A DNA stretch of 44,478 nt. It comes from Paenibacillus sp. 598K (GTDB lineage: Bacteria; Bacillota; Bacilli; Paenibacillales; Paenibacillaceae). The notes under the pieces were generated by a model. That model was not told the origin of the DNA and ran no database searches. It saw only the letters and a program-made list of their open reading frames with translations. The DNA lies in assembly GCF_003851045.1 (NCBI RefSeq), contig NZ_BFBX01000095.1, positions 41,349 to 85,826 on the forward strand, read 5' to 3'. A program made the position numbers and the translations under genes. Shown one piece after another: positions 7,323 to 15,080 of the stretch; within the stretch, counting starts at the first letter, position 1, and every line of letters begins with the position of its first letter.

Positions 7323-7931
7323 TCATGTACGGCTGGCGCTGCCGCTCCAGGGCGAGTCGATCCAGTCCGGCTCGCTCTCGATCCGGTCCATCGCGGCCTC
7401 GTGGTCGCCTGATTGCAGGTCGTCGATCAGCTCGATCAGGTCGCGGCGGTCTAGCAGCTTGACGCCGTTGACGCCCGCCAGGGTGACGCAGGCAGCGGTA
7501 TACGGGGCAGAGGCGAGGACGATCGCCCGATCCGCCTCGTAGTAGCGCATCGACGCATAGATCTCCTGCACGGCAGAGAGTCCGACCCGCGCGCTCGGCT
7601 GGTAGCGCTTGGCTTGGAGCACATGACGATAGCCCTCGCGGCAGCGGAAGACGAGATCCGCGCCGAAGTCCTTGCTCTCCTGCGTCCGCATGACCTCCTC
7701 GTACCCCAGCTCCGTCAAGAACCGATGCAGGTACCGTTCGAAGTCCGCTCCCTCCATCGTATCGATATCCTGTATCTTGATCTGATAGGGGTCCAGACGT
7801 CTCAGGCGACGCCTTGCCAACGCTCTTCGCAGCAGGCGTACCGCCAGCCATAGGGCGAGCAAGGCGAACAGCCCGCCGAGCGCATAGGCGATGACGGGTG
7901 CGGCGGTCAGACTGTCGATGACGGCATTCAT
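7323..7931 (-). CDS. membrane-anchored Mrr-like restriction endonuclease-fold protein
   Basis: The 202-residue protein has one N-terminal membrane segment (about 10-33), a basic RRALARRRLRRL stretch, and then an Mrr_cat-type nuclease domain (about 55-175). Core residues of the PD-(D/E)xK fold are visible: MEGADFERYL with E65, SKDFGADLV with D88/D92, and QAKRY with Q106 and K108. Family proteins of this type cut modified or foreign DNA, or are of unknown role when membrane-tethered. The ATG at 7931 lies about ten bases after GAAAGAAG; in-frame upstream codons reaching 8057 cross the preceding terminator and are rejected. A possible -10 TATAGT sits at 7971-7976. No methyltransferase is adjacent. 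Confidence 0.75.
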   Translation of the reverse strand: MNAVIDSLTAAPVIAYALGGLFALLALWLAVRLLRRALARRRLRRLDPYQIKIQDIDTMEGADFERYLHRFLTELGYEEVMRTQESKDFGADLVFRCREGYRHVLQAKRYQPSARVGLSAVQEIYASMRYYEADRAIVLASAPYTAACVTLAGVNGVKLLDRRDLIELIDDLQSGDHEAAMDRIESEPDWIDSPWSGSASRT

Positions 7932-8002
7932 AGGGATCACGCTTCTTTCTTCATCGAACTTATGTTCCCTACTATAGCATAATTTCGACTGTTGCTGTAA
8001 GG

Positions 8003-8046
8003 AAAAAAACAACACAGGCTTGCCCGAATACTCGGACGAGCCTGTG
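8003..8046 (-). terminator. intrinsic terminator of siderophore-binding protein gene
   Basis: Read on the minus strand, CACAGGCT (8046-8039) pairs with AGCCTGTG (8020-8013), with an inner CCGA/TCGG stem, followed by a run of seven T (8009-8003). It lies 38 bases after the stop of the 8084-9106 gene. Confidence 0.85.
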
Positions 8047-8083
8047 CCAGATGTCATTATAGGATGATCAAGACCTTTTGCGC

Positions 8084-9106
8084 TTATGGCGTGGTCTCGG
8101 CGTCTGCTGGGTTTGCCAAGAGCTCTGTCAGGAAATCGAGCTGATGCTCCATCGCCACAGGGTCTTCATTATAGAGCACGTCAAAGTCGACTTCGTACAC
8201 GTTGCCGTTTTTGACGGCATCCAGTCCCTGCCACAGCCCGCTTTGCTTCAGATCGGCAGCCAACTCGTCGCCATCGAAGGTCGTCAGGATGATATGGTCG
8301 CCAGCAAAGGAGGGCAGCTCCTCCATCGAAATAACGGTGCCTGCGTTGATGGCTTCGCCATTAATAATATCGCTCAGGACGCGTGCCTGCGGCGTCAAGC
8401 CTAGCGCCTTGTACAAGACGTATCCGCCCATGTTGATGTCGCCGTATACCCGCAGCTCCTTGCGCCAGACGGTAAAGACGGTGAATGTCTCATCTGGGCC
8501 GATCCGATCTGCAAGTCGGGCGCGGGCCGCTTCGGTCTTGGCCTCAAAGTTGGCTATCCATGCCTCAGCCTCCTGCTCCCGTCCGAGCAGATCGCCGAAT
8601 ACCTTCATCGTATTAAACGGATCTGGCTGCAGCTCGAGACCGACCGTAGGGGCGATCTTGTCAAATTGCTCGTAGTTCTCGTTGTCTCCGTAGAGGAGGA
8701 TCAGATCCGGCTGCAGCTCCAGCACCTTCTCCAGATTAGGCGTGGCGCCGATATCCTCCGTGCCTTCCTGCTGGATGTAGGGATGATTGGTTAGTACATA
8801 GCTGGTAAGGCCGATCGGCTTGACCCCAAGCGCCACGAGCTCGCCGTAATACCAGTCCGAGACGACGCGCTGCGGTCTGACCGGGATCTCGCTTTCCCCT
8901 GAGACATGGGCATAGCTGCGGGTCGTTTCCTTCGTTTCCGCGCCTGAGGCCCCCTCCTGCTCGTTATCCGTTGTTGCATTGACCCCCTGTTCGGTCTGCT
9001 CCGTGTTGGCTGGCTCTGCTGTCTGGTCAGCCCCGCAGGCGCTGATCAGCAGCATCAGAGCGATGCAGGCTGCTCCTAGCCAATAGCCGTATGATGTACG
9101 AACCAT
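8084..9106 (-). CDS. iron-siderophore ABC transporter substrate-binding lipoprotein
   Basis: The 340-residue protein is a Fe3+-siderophore binding lipoprotein of the FhuD/FeuA/YfiY type. The lipobox LISAC places the lipidated cysteine at residue 24, followed by a Gln/Glu/Thr-rich linker to about 65. The TroA-like fold (PF01497) shows PQRVVSDWYYGELVALGVKPIG, LEKVLELQPDLILLYG and NGNVYEVDFDVLYNEDP in order. A Fur box stands directly upstream (9131-9145), so iron repression is expected. The neighbouring minus-strand gene encodes an AraC regulator with its own siderophore-binding domain. No permease or ATPase is adjacent, so the protein must share an FhuBGC/FeuBC-type core encoded elsewhere. The ligand cannot be told from sequence. 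Confidence 0.88.
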   Translation of the reverse strand: MVRTSYGYWLGAACIALMLLISACGADQTAEPANTEQTEQGVNATTDNEQEGASGAETKETTRSYAHVSGESEIPVRPQRVVSDWYYGELVALGVKPIGLTSYVLTNHPYIQQEGTEDIGATPNLEKVLELQPDLILLYGDNENYEQFDKIAPTVGLELQPDPFNTMKVFGDLLGREQEAEAWIANFEAKTEAARARLADRIGPDETFTVFTVWRKELRVYGDINMGGYVLYKALGLTPQARVLSDIINGEAINAGTVISMEELPSFAGDHIILTTFDGDELAADLKQSGLWQGLDAVKNGNVYEVDFDVLYNEDPVAMEHQLDFLTELLANPADAETTP

Positions 9107-9130
9107 GATGTCATCCTTCCTCGATAATAT

Positions 9131-9145
9131 CGATAATGATTATCA
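9131..9145 (-). promoter_or_regulatory. Fur box upstream of siderophore-binding protein gene
   Basis: The 7-1-7 dyad CGATAAT-G-ATTATCA differs from the Bacillus Fur consensus TGATAAT-N-ATTATCA at one base. Extra GAT/ATC repeats flank it on both sides. It lies 25 bases before the start codon at 9106, suited to iron-dependent repression. Confidence 0.85.
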
Positions 9146-9181
9146 TCATCAATATAGCAGCGAAGGTATAAGGTGTCCATG

Positions 9182-10834
9182 TCAAAAAGGGAAGGGGCGG
9201 CTTGTTTTTTTGTGACCGGATCCGTCCATGTCCGCGTCAAGACGGAGCAGCTCCATCAGCTCCCCCAACTGAGCCTCGATCGCAGCCGGGCCATAGCCGT
9301 ACCACTTGTTCATATCGACCGGGTAGGCGCGTCCTTGCTTCACGGAGGAGAGAGCTGACCAGAGCGGATCCTCCATCGTCCGTCGAGCGAGCTGCCGCCC
9401 GGAAGCACTGGCCTCGATCGCGACGATGAGATAGGTCGGATCGAGTAGCGTCAGCTCCGGCAGCGACACCTCCCGCCACTCCCCATCGTCTTGCCCATGG
9501 TTGGCAGCGTCGGGAGGCAGCATCCCAAGCGTATGGTAGAGCAGATCGGCCCCCATATAGCCTGAGTGGTAGAGGATGCGGAGTCCGGTACGAATATTCA
9601 GGATGCCGATCGTCGCCTTCGCCGATGGCCATCGCTTCAACTGCTCTCGCGCCTCCTCTGCCCGCTCGTCGAAGCGTGCAAGCCAGGCCTCGGCTTGGGG
9701 CAGGCGGCCTGTCAGCTCGGAGACGATGCGGAAATGCTCGCGCCAGCCGACGCCTTGCCACGGAATCTGCACGACAGGCGCGATCCGTCTCAGTCGGTCG
9801 AGATCGTCTCCTTCCTGCTCGGCATACAGGATCGCGTCGGGCGCAGCTTGCTGCAGCAGGTCATAGCGGGCGCTTCTCGGCCAGCTCCAATCGATGGCTC
9901 TGCACCCGTCCTGCTGGAGCAATTGAGGATAGCTTCGCGCGAGCCAGGCGTCGGCCATCGCTACCTTGGGCGCTATGCCCAGCGAGACCAGGTCCAGCGT
10001 GTAGGCATGATCAAGCGAAGCGAAGCTTTTGGCTTGACGAGTAAAGACGCTAGGCGCGAGGCCTGTGGCCTGCTTGAATTTTTTGCTAAGGTAAAACTCA
10101 TCCTTGTAGCCTACCTCTTGGGCGATCTCGCTGAGCCTGCGTCCCGGCATGAGCAATAGCTCCTGGGCTCTGCGGATGCGCAGGCGATTGGTATATTCGT
10201 TGATGCTCTGACCGAAGGCTTGGCGGAACAACCCCGGCAGCGCCTTGCGACTGCGACCTGCAACAACGGCCAAGCGGTGCTTGTCCACTCTGGATGCATA
10301 ATGACGCTCCAGATAAGCTCGTACCCGCTGTGCTGCATCGGCCTGCATCGCTTCATCAGCTCTCCGATGGCAATCGGCCAGCTGATGAAGCAGCTCGTAG
10401 AGCACTCGCGTACCGCCGAGCGGCTCGTACAGCTGTCTGCGCAACTTCAAGGCGAGCAGCTCCCTCGCAAGAGCTTGCAGCGATTCGGCGCCTGTGCTGA
10501 TCCGCATCCTCGTGGGATGGCCTTGGACGACTGGCTCCGCTCGGCCTGGCACCAGCAGAGTCTGATAATAGATGTGGCATAGACGCAGCTCCTCATCGTG
10601 TGTGCAGGTCAGTTGGAAACGGGCATCTGGACCAAATTCGGCGGTCATGCCTGTTTCGAGTATGGTGGAGACGCCGCTGTGCTCCAGTCTGCCGCGTCCC
10701 CCCAGCACGATCAGCACGCTGGAGCAATCCCCGCTCGAGAGCTCCAAGGGCTGCTGCGGCAGCGCCAGAGGCGAGTCGACGTCTGCGATGGCATAGAGCG
10801 CCGCCGGCAGTCTCCCTGCTGGTAATACATACAT
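9182..10834 (-). CDS. AraC regulator fused to siderophore-binding domain, Btr-like
   Basis: The 550-residue protein has three parts: an N-terminal cupin-like sensor-arm region (1-150), two AraC helix-turn-helix motifs (about 165-265, with GYKDEFYLSKKFKQATGLAP), and a C-terminal TroA-like siderophore-binding domain (about 275-535). This is the architecture of B. subtilis Btr (YbbB), which activates feuABC when it binds bacillibactin inside the cell. By analogy it should activate the adjacent 9106-8084 lipoprotein gene when the imported siderophore is present. The ATG at 10834 follows GGGAGGTACCGGAA; earlier in-frame starts at 10891 and 10870 overlap or precede an extended -10 (TGGTATAAT, 10869-10874) and are rejected. 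The ligand is unknown. Confidence 0.85.
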   Translation of the reverse strand: MYVLPAGRLPAALYAIADVDSPLALPQQPLELSSGDCSSVLIVLGGRGRLEHSGVSTILETGMTAEFGPDARFQLTCTHDEELRLCHIYYQTLLVPGRAEPVVQGHPTRMRISTGAESLQALARELLALKLRRQLYEPLGGTRVLYELLHQLADCHRRADEAMQADAAQRVRAYLERHYASRVDKHRLAVVAGRSRKALPGLFRQAFGQSINEYTNRLRIRRAQELLLMPGRRLSEIAQEVGYKDEFYLSKKFKQATGLAPSVFTRQAKSFASLDHAYTLDLVSLGIAPKVAMADAWLARSYPQLLQQDGCRAIDWSWPRSARYDLLQQAAPDAILYAEQEGDDLDRLRRIAPVVQIPWQGVGWREHFRIVSELTGRLPQAEAWLARFDERAEEAREQLKRWPSAKATIGILNIRTGLRILYHSGYMGADLLYHTLGMLPPDAANHGQDDGEWREVSLPELTLLDPTYLIVAIEASASGRQLARRTMEDPLWSALSSVKQGRAYPVDMNKWYGYGPAAIEAQLGELMELLRLDADMDGSGHKKTSRPFPF

Positions 10835-10868
10835 TTCCGGTACCTCCCGTACATTGGTCGATGCCTTC

Positions 10869-10877
10869 ATTATACCA
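10869..10877 (-). promoter_or_regulatory. extended -10 promoter of the Btr-like gene
   Basis: On the minus strand TGG followed by TATAAT (10874-10869) forms an extended -10 element 35 bases before the start codon at 10834. The -35 region (GGACGT) is poor, as expected for an extended -10 or activated promoter. Confidence 0.55.
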
Positions 10878-10914
10878 GCAATCTCGGCCACACGTCCTTA
10901 CACAGGCTCAGCGC

Positions 10915-12456
10915 TTACTGACTGCCCCGGAAGCGTCCGTACGAAGCGTTGTACTCCTCGATGATCTGCGCGCCGCCATTTGCCTTCCAGCGCTCGACCT
11001 CCTGTCGGAAGCCGTCGTCGTCCAGATTGCCGAGGATATAATGATAGGTCGCCTCTGTGACGATGCTCTTCAGCTCGAGTCCGATCTCGTCATCGCTGGG
11101 GGACGCCAGATTAAGCGTCGCGTCGCGCACGGTGAACCGGGTATTATCCTTGATAAGCCGCTCGGCGAGCTCGGTCAGCGGTCGATATTGTGCGATCGGC
11201 AGCAGATTGACATTGGTGCGCTCGCCGATCATCAGCGTATGGATCGCATTGACCTCCTGGATCCGCAGCGCCTCGGTCTCCGGCGTCAGGCTGACCTTGC
11301 CGTCCTCGATGACGTGATGCCGCCCCTCGAATCCGTAGCGCATCAGATTGCTGACATCGGCGTCCATGCTGCGGTCGAAGAAGCCAAGGATATCGAGCAG
11401 CTCCTCCTTGGTCTGGATCGCGCTCTTGGAGAAGAGGAACATCCCGCCGTAACCGGGCATCGCCCAGACGCGGTAGCCGGCCGGTCCGAGGATACGGTTG
11501 ACGAGGGTGAACTCCGCCTCAGGATCGAGCTCCTGGGCCGCGTCGGCCAGCCGCTGGGCGTCGGCCATGCTGCCGATGTAGACGCCGGCTTGTCCCTGGA
11601 CCAACATCGCTCGCTGATTCTGCTTGCTGGTGACGGCGAAGTCGCGATTGACCAGTCCCTCGTCGTACAGTCGCTTCATGAATTGCATCGTCTCCATGTA
11701 CGCCGCCGTCTCGAACTCCGGGACGATCTGGTCATGGACAAGCCCCCAGTTGTTCGGCGCGCCGAAGTAGGAGCTGAGCGTCTTGAAGGCGCCATAGACG
11801 AGATCGTTGCGATCGGTGAGGCCGATCGTGTCGTGCACGCCGTTGCCGTCGGGGTCGTCGCGGGTGAAGGCGCGCAGCACCTCATACAGCTCTTCGAGCG
11901 TGCCTGGCGGCTCCAGCCCGAGTCGATCGAGCCAGTCCTTGCGGAGCAGGATGCCTTGCCTGGACTCGGGGCGTTCGGCGTAGAGGCCGTAGATCTTGTC
12001 ATCGACGGCCGATTCCTCGAAGACGAGGGAGCTGAGCTTGCGCAGGTTGGGGAAGTCCCACAGGTAGGGACCGATCTCCCAGAACATGCCGAGCCGGATG
12101 GCATTTTTCATATACTGATATTCCAGGGAGTTGACGTAGGTCGCCTTCATGAAGGAGGCGCTGGCGATCGCCAGGCTGAGCTTGTCATTGTAGATTTCAT
12201 TGGGCACCCAATGCAGATCCAGCTCCGTCGCCGTCAGTCGCTCCAGCTCCTCCACCAGCTCCGGGCTGGGCGGTTGGATGAGATGCAGCGGCAGCATGAT
12301 GCTGAGCGGCGCCTTGGCCGGTGCGGGCGTCGCTGGCGGCGCGGCTGCGCCGGTGCAGGCAGTCAGGGCGAGGACGAGCAGGATCGCCAGGGCGCGCAGC
12401 AGAACGGCAGAGCGGTGTAAGCGTTTTAACAACAGTCGGTCCCAAGACTTGCGCAT
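10915..12456 (-). CDS. family 1 extracellular solute-binding lipoprotein (LplA-like)
   Basis: The 513-residue lipoprotein (lipobox ALTAC, lipid cysteine 34) is a sugar/oligosaccharide ABC binding protein. It is clearly paralogous to the product of 15081-16655: both have FWEIGP, (S/T)AVD(D/G)KIY, RQG(I/V), DDPDGNG followed by DTIGLTDR, YGAFKT(L/V)SSYFG and TSK near the same positions. The DPDGNGVHD segment matches an EF-hand-like calcium loop common in these proteins. The ATG at 12456 follows GGGGGG at nine bases; an ATG at 12492 would bury the signal peptide. It is transcribed away from the membrane AraC sensor gene at 12586 and has no permeases on its own strand, so it may be an alternative or sensory binding protein for the LplB/C-like permeases at 16774-18681. 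Confidence 0.85.
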   Translation of the reverse strand: MRKSWDRLLLKRLHRSAVLLRALAILLVLALTACTGAAAPPATPAPAKAPLSIMLPLHLIQPPSPELVEELERLTATELDLHWVPNEIYNDKLSLAIASASFMKATYVNSLEYQYMKNAIRLGMFWEIGPYLWDFPNLRKLSSLVFEESAVDDKIYGLYAERPESRQGILLRKDWLDRLGLEPPGTLEELYEVLRAFTRDDPDGNGVHDTIGLTDRNDLVYGAFKTLSSYFGAPNNWGLVHDQIVPEFETAAYMETMQFMKRLYDEGLVNRDFAVTSKQNQRAMLVQGQAGVYIGSMADAQRLADAAQELDPEAEFTLVNRILGPAGYRVWAMPGYGGMFLFSKSAIQTKEELLDILGFFDRSMDADVSNLMRYGFEGRHHVIEDGKVSLTPETEALRIQEVNAIHTLMIGERTNVNLLPIAQYRPLTELAERLIKDNTRFTVRDATLNLASPSDDEIGLELKSIVTEATYHYILGNLDDDGFRQEVERWKANGGAQIIEEYNASYGRFRGSQ

Positions 12457-12585
12457 CCCGTTTAGCCCCCCGTAATCTTTACATTGAAGCAAGAATGTGT
12501 ATGATTAGTGTAACATCCAGAGCGGACATGCATCAATCTGAATTACCAAATTATTGGATTTTTTTGGAGAGGGTGAACGGTTCCT

Positions 12586-14889
12586 ATGCGGCATCTGAGC
12601 TTCCTCGCCCGACTGACCCTGTTCGGCTTCCTCCTGAGCGCGCTGCCGGTGCTGTTCATCGGCGTCATCTCATACGTCACCTCGACCCACGAGATCGAAA
12701 AGCATGTCGTCCGCTCCAAGATGCAGCTGCTGCGGCAGACCAACGCCAATGTGGAGCAGATCCTCTCGACGGTCAACCATACGCTCAATCAGCTGGTTAG
12801 CTCGACGGTTGTCAAGAAAGCGATTACAGACCCGTTGGACGTCGAGTCGTTCGTCACCTACAACGAGCTGCGCAATGAGCTGGGCAATCTGCAAGCGTTC
12901 GATACGAAGGTGCAAGACGTCATCCTCGTCAATGCGGAGCGCAACTGGATCGTCAAAAACTCCGGCCGCTACGCGCTCGACGACTATCCGTACGATCAGG
13001 AACTGATGAGCATGATGCGGATCCCTGACAGCACCTCGTGGGTGCTGAACCCGAGCGAATGGTTCCACGGCGAAGGGCTGTCGGTGCGGCCGGCGTGTCC
13101 GTACAATATCTCGCTGGTCAAAAAGCTGCCGCCCAACTCGCTGGAGAAGGCCGGCTTCGTCGCGGCCAATATCCCCGCATGCGCGCTGCAGGAGGTCATC
13201 CAGGTGGAGCTGGAGGAGGGGGGTTCGCAGCTGATGATCGTCGACGACCAGATGCGCCTGCTCCTGCACCCGGACCCCTCGCTGATCGGTCGACCGGTCG
13301 CCGAGAGCGGCTCCGTCACCGAGTCGCACCTGGAGGCAGCGGCCTCCGGCGACCAGCTCGGTCTGGAGGTGGATGGACGCGCTTATACGATGAGCTACTA
13401 CCGCTCGGGGCTGAACGGCTGGTACTACATCTCCGTCGTCTCGATCGACAGCATCACGCAGGAAGCGGGCAAGATCGGCCGGTACACGCTCTACATCTGT
13501 CTGGGCTTGCTGCTGCTGTCGTTGGCGACCGCCTGGGCCGGCTCGCGCCGCATGTATTCGCCGATCGGCAAGCTGCTGACGCAGATCGCGCCGGGCGGAC
13601 GCGGCGAGGGCGTCGACGAGCTGCAATACATCAGCGAGCATGTGCGCGAGCTGTTCAGCTCCAAGACGGCGCTCGAGCAGCAGGTGCGGCAGCAGCTCCC
13701 GCAGGTGCGTACGCTCTATCTGATCAAGGCGTATCAGGGACAGGTCAAACGCTCGACGCTCGAGCAGCGGCTGCGGCAGTACGGCTACGCCGAGCAGCTC
13801 GACGCCTGGCAGACGGCGGCTGTCATCACGCTGCAGATCGACTCGCTGGAGCAGACTCGCTACGACAAGGACGATGTGGAGCTGCTGCTGTATGCGATGG
13901 ACAACATCCTTGGCGAGAGCGTGCCCCCGAAGCATCTGGCCGCCCCGGTCGTCATCGACATGACGGCGGTGGCGATGATCGGCCATACCGAGCGCGAGCC
14001 CGAGCTGTTCGCGACGTTCCTCTACGCTCTGACGGAGCGGCTGCAGCAGCGGATCGAGTCGTATCTCGGCCTGCAGGTGAGCATCGGCATCAGCCTGCCG
14101 TTCACGGAGCTGACCGGACTGCACAGCGCTTATCGGGAGGGGCTGGACGCGCTGCGGCAGCGGATCAAGCTGGGCGGCGGCGTCATCATCCAGTACAGCG
14201 ACGTCAACTCGGGCCGACATCATCTGCAGACCGATTATCCGCGTCAGCGCGAGGCGGAGCTGCTGGACGCGATCAAGCTGGCGGAGCCGGAGCGGGCGGA
14301 CGAACTGCTCGGACGCCTCATGGGGGCGATCTTCCAGGCGGAGATGTCGCCCCAGGAGTACGAGGTGCCGCTCAACCGGCTGCTCAACAATCTGCTGACG
14401 ATGATGCAGGAGTCCGGCATCGCGATGCATCAGCTGCAAGCGTCCGGCTCGCTCTATGCCGAGCTGAGACGCCGTCAGACGGCGGGAGAGATCGAGGAGT
14501 GGTTCCGCGAGGCGGTCGTGCTGCCGCTCATCGCGATCTTCCGCGACCGCCAGGAGGAGCAGTATCACAACATCTCCGAGCAGATCATCGCCCTCATCCA
14601 CGGTCATTACGATACTGATCTGACGCTGGAGCAATGCGCGGCGCAGCTGCACTACAATGCCAACTACCTGAGCAGCGTCTTCCGCAAGGAAACGGGTGTC
14701 TCGTTCAGCGAGTATCTGAGCAACTACCGATTCGCGATCGCCAAGAAGTGGCTGCTCGATACGGACATGCCGGTCAAGGAGATCGCCGCCCGGCTGCGTT
14801 ACACCAATTCGCAAAATTTTATCCGTTCCTTCCGCAAGCAGGAGGGGATAACGCCCGGACAGTATCGGGACAACAGCCAGCGCCTTTGA
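12586..14889 (+). CDS. AraC-family regulator with membrane-bound extracytoplasmic sensor
   Basis: The 767-residue protein has an N-terminal membrane helix (about 8-28), an extracytoplasmic region (about 30-295) that resembles the dCache/YesM-like sensor part, a second membrane helix (about 298-320), a long cytoplasmic linker and C-terminal paired AraC helix-turn-helix motifs (about 665-765, with YLSSVFRKETGVSF and RSFRKQEGITPGQYR). Paenibacilli use such one-protein sensors to control neighbouring carbohydrate transporter genes. It lies between two paralogous binding-protein genes, one divergent and one downstream, and is the likely regulator of both. The ATG at 12586 follows GGAGAGGGTGA. No HAMP domain was recognised. 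The inducer is unknown. Confidence 0.85.
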   Translation: MRHLSFLARLTLFGFLLSALPVLFIGVISYVTSTHEIEKHVVRSKMQLLRQTNANVEQILSTVNHTLNQLVSSTVVKKAITDPLDVESFVTYNELRNELGNLQAFDTKVQDVILVNAERNWIVKNSGRYALDDYPYDQELMSMMRIPDSTSWVLNPSEWFHGEGLSVRPACPYNISLVKKLPPNSLEKAGFVAANIPACALQEVIQVELEEGGSQLMIVDDQMRLLLHPDPSLIGRPVAESGSVTESHLEAAASGDQLGLEVDGRAYTMSYYRSGLNGWYYISVVSIDSITQEAGKIGRYTLYICLGLLLLSLATAWAGSRRMYSPIGKLLTQIAPGGRGEGVDELQYISEHVRELFSSKTALEQQVRQQLPQVRTLYLIKAYQGQVKRSTLEQRLRQYGYAEQLDAWQTAAVITLQIDSLEQTRYDKDDVELLLYAMDNILGESVPPKHLAAPVVIDMTAVAMIGHTEREPELFATFLYALTERLQQRIESYLGLQVSIGISLPFTELTGLHSAYREGLDALRQRIKLGGGVIIQYSDVNSGRHHLQTDYPRQREAELLDAIKLAEPERADELLGRLMGAIFQAEMSPQEYEVPLNRLLNNLLTMMQESGIAMHQLQASGSLYAELRRRQTAGEIEEWFREAVVLPLIAIFRDRQEEQYHNISEQIIALIHGHYDTDLTLEQCAAQLHYNANYLSSVFRKETGVSFSEYLSNYRFAIAKKWLLDTDMPVKEIAARLRYTNSQNFIRSFRKQEGITPGQYRDNSQRL

Positions 14890-14907
14890 GGCGCTGGCTG
14901 TTTTGTT
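14874..14907 (+). terminator. intrinsic terminator overlapping the sensor-regulator stop codon
   Basis: CAGCCAGCGCC (14874-14884) pairs perfectly with GGCGCTGGCTG (14890-14900) over the loop TTTGA, followed by TTTTGTT. The TGA stop of the upstream gene is the end of the loop, so the last codons form the left arm. Confidence 0.9.
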
Positions 14908-15080
14908 GTGCGCATCGCCCCGTAACAGGGATAATCATCAGCTCAGGCGAGGGGCCTCGCAGGGCCGGGAACCGTTGCTGCGCCTGGGTTTATGAGGAGA
15001 TGATTATAGCGGTAACGACCGCCGCGAGATAAGGTGGAAGCGCAACCAAATAATCGAGTGCAAGGAGGTCGTCTACATCC

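Noticed and set aside
10600..12420. A 606-codon plus-strand frame opposite the LplA-like gene
   Set aside because: It runs antisense to a clear lipoprotein gene and into the AraC gene; composition is that of a shadow frame.
12670..14814. A 714-codon antisense frame opposite the AraC sensor
   Set aside because: Low-complexity composition of a shadow frame with no ribosome binding site or domain; the plus strand has a full-length recognised protein.
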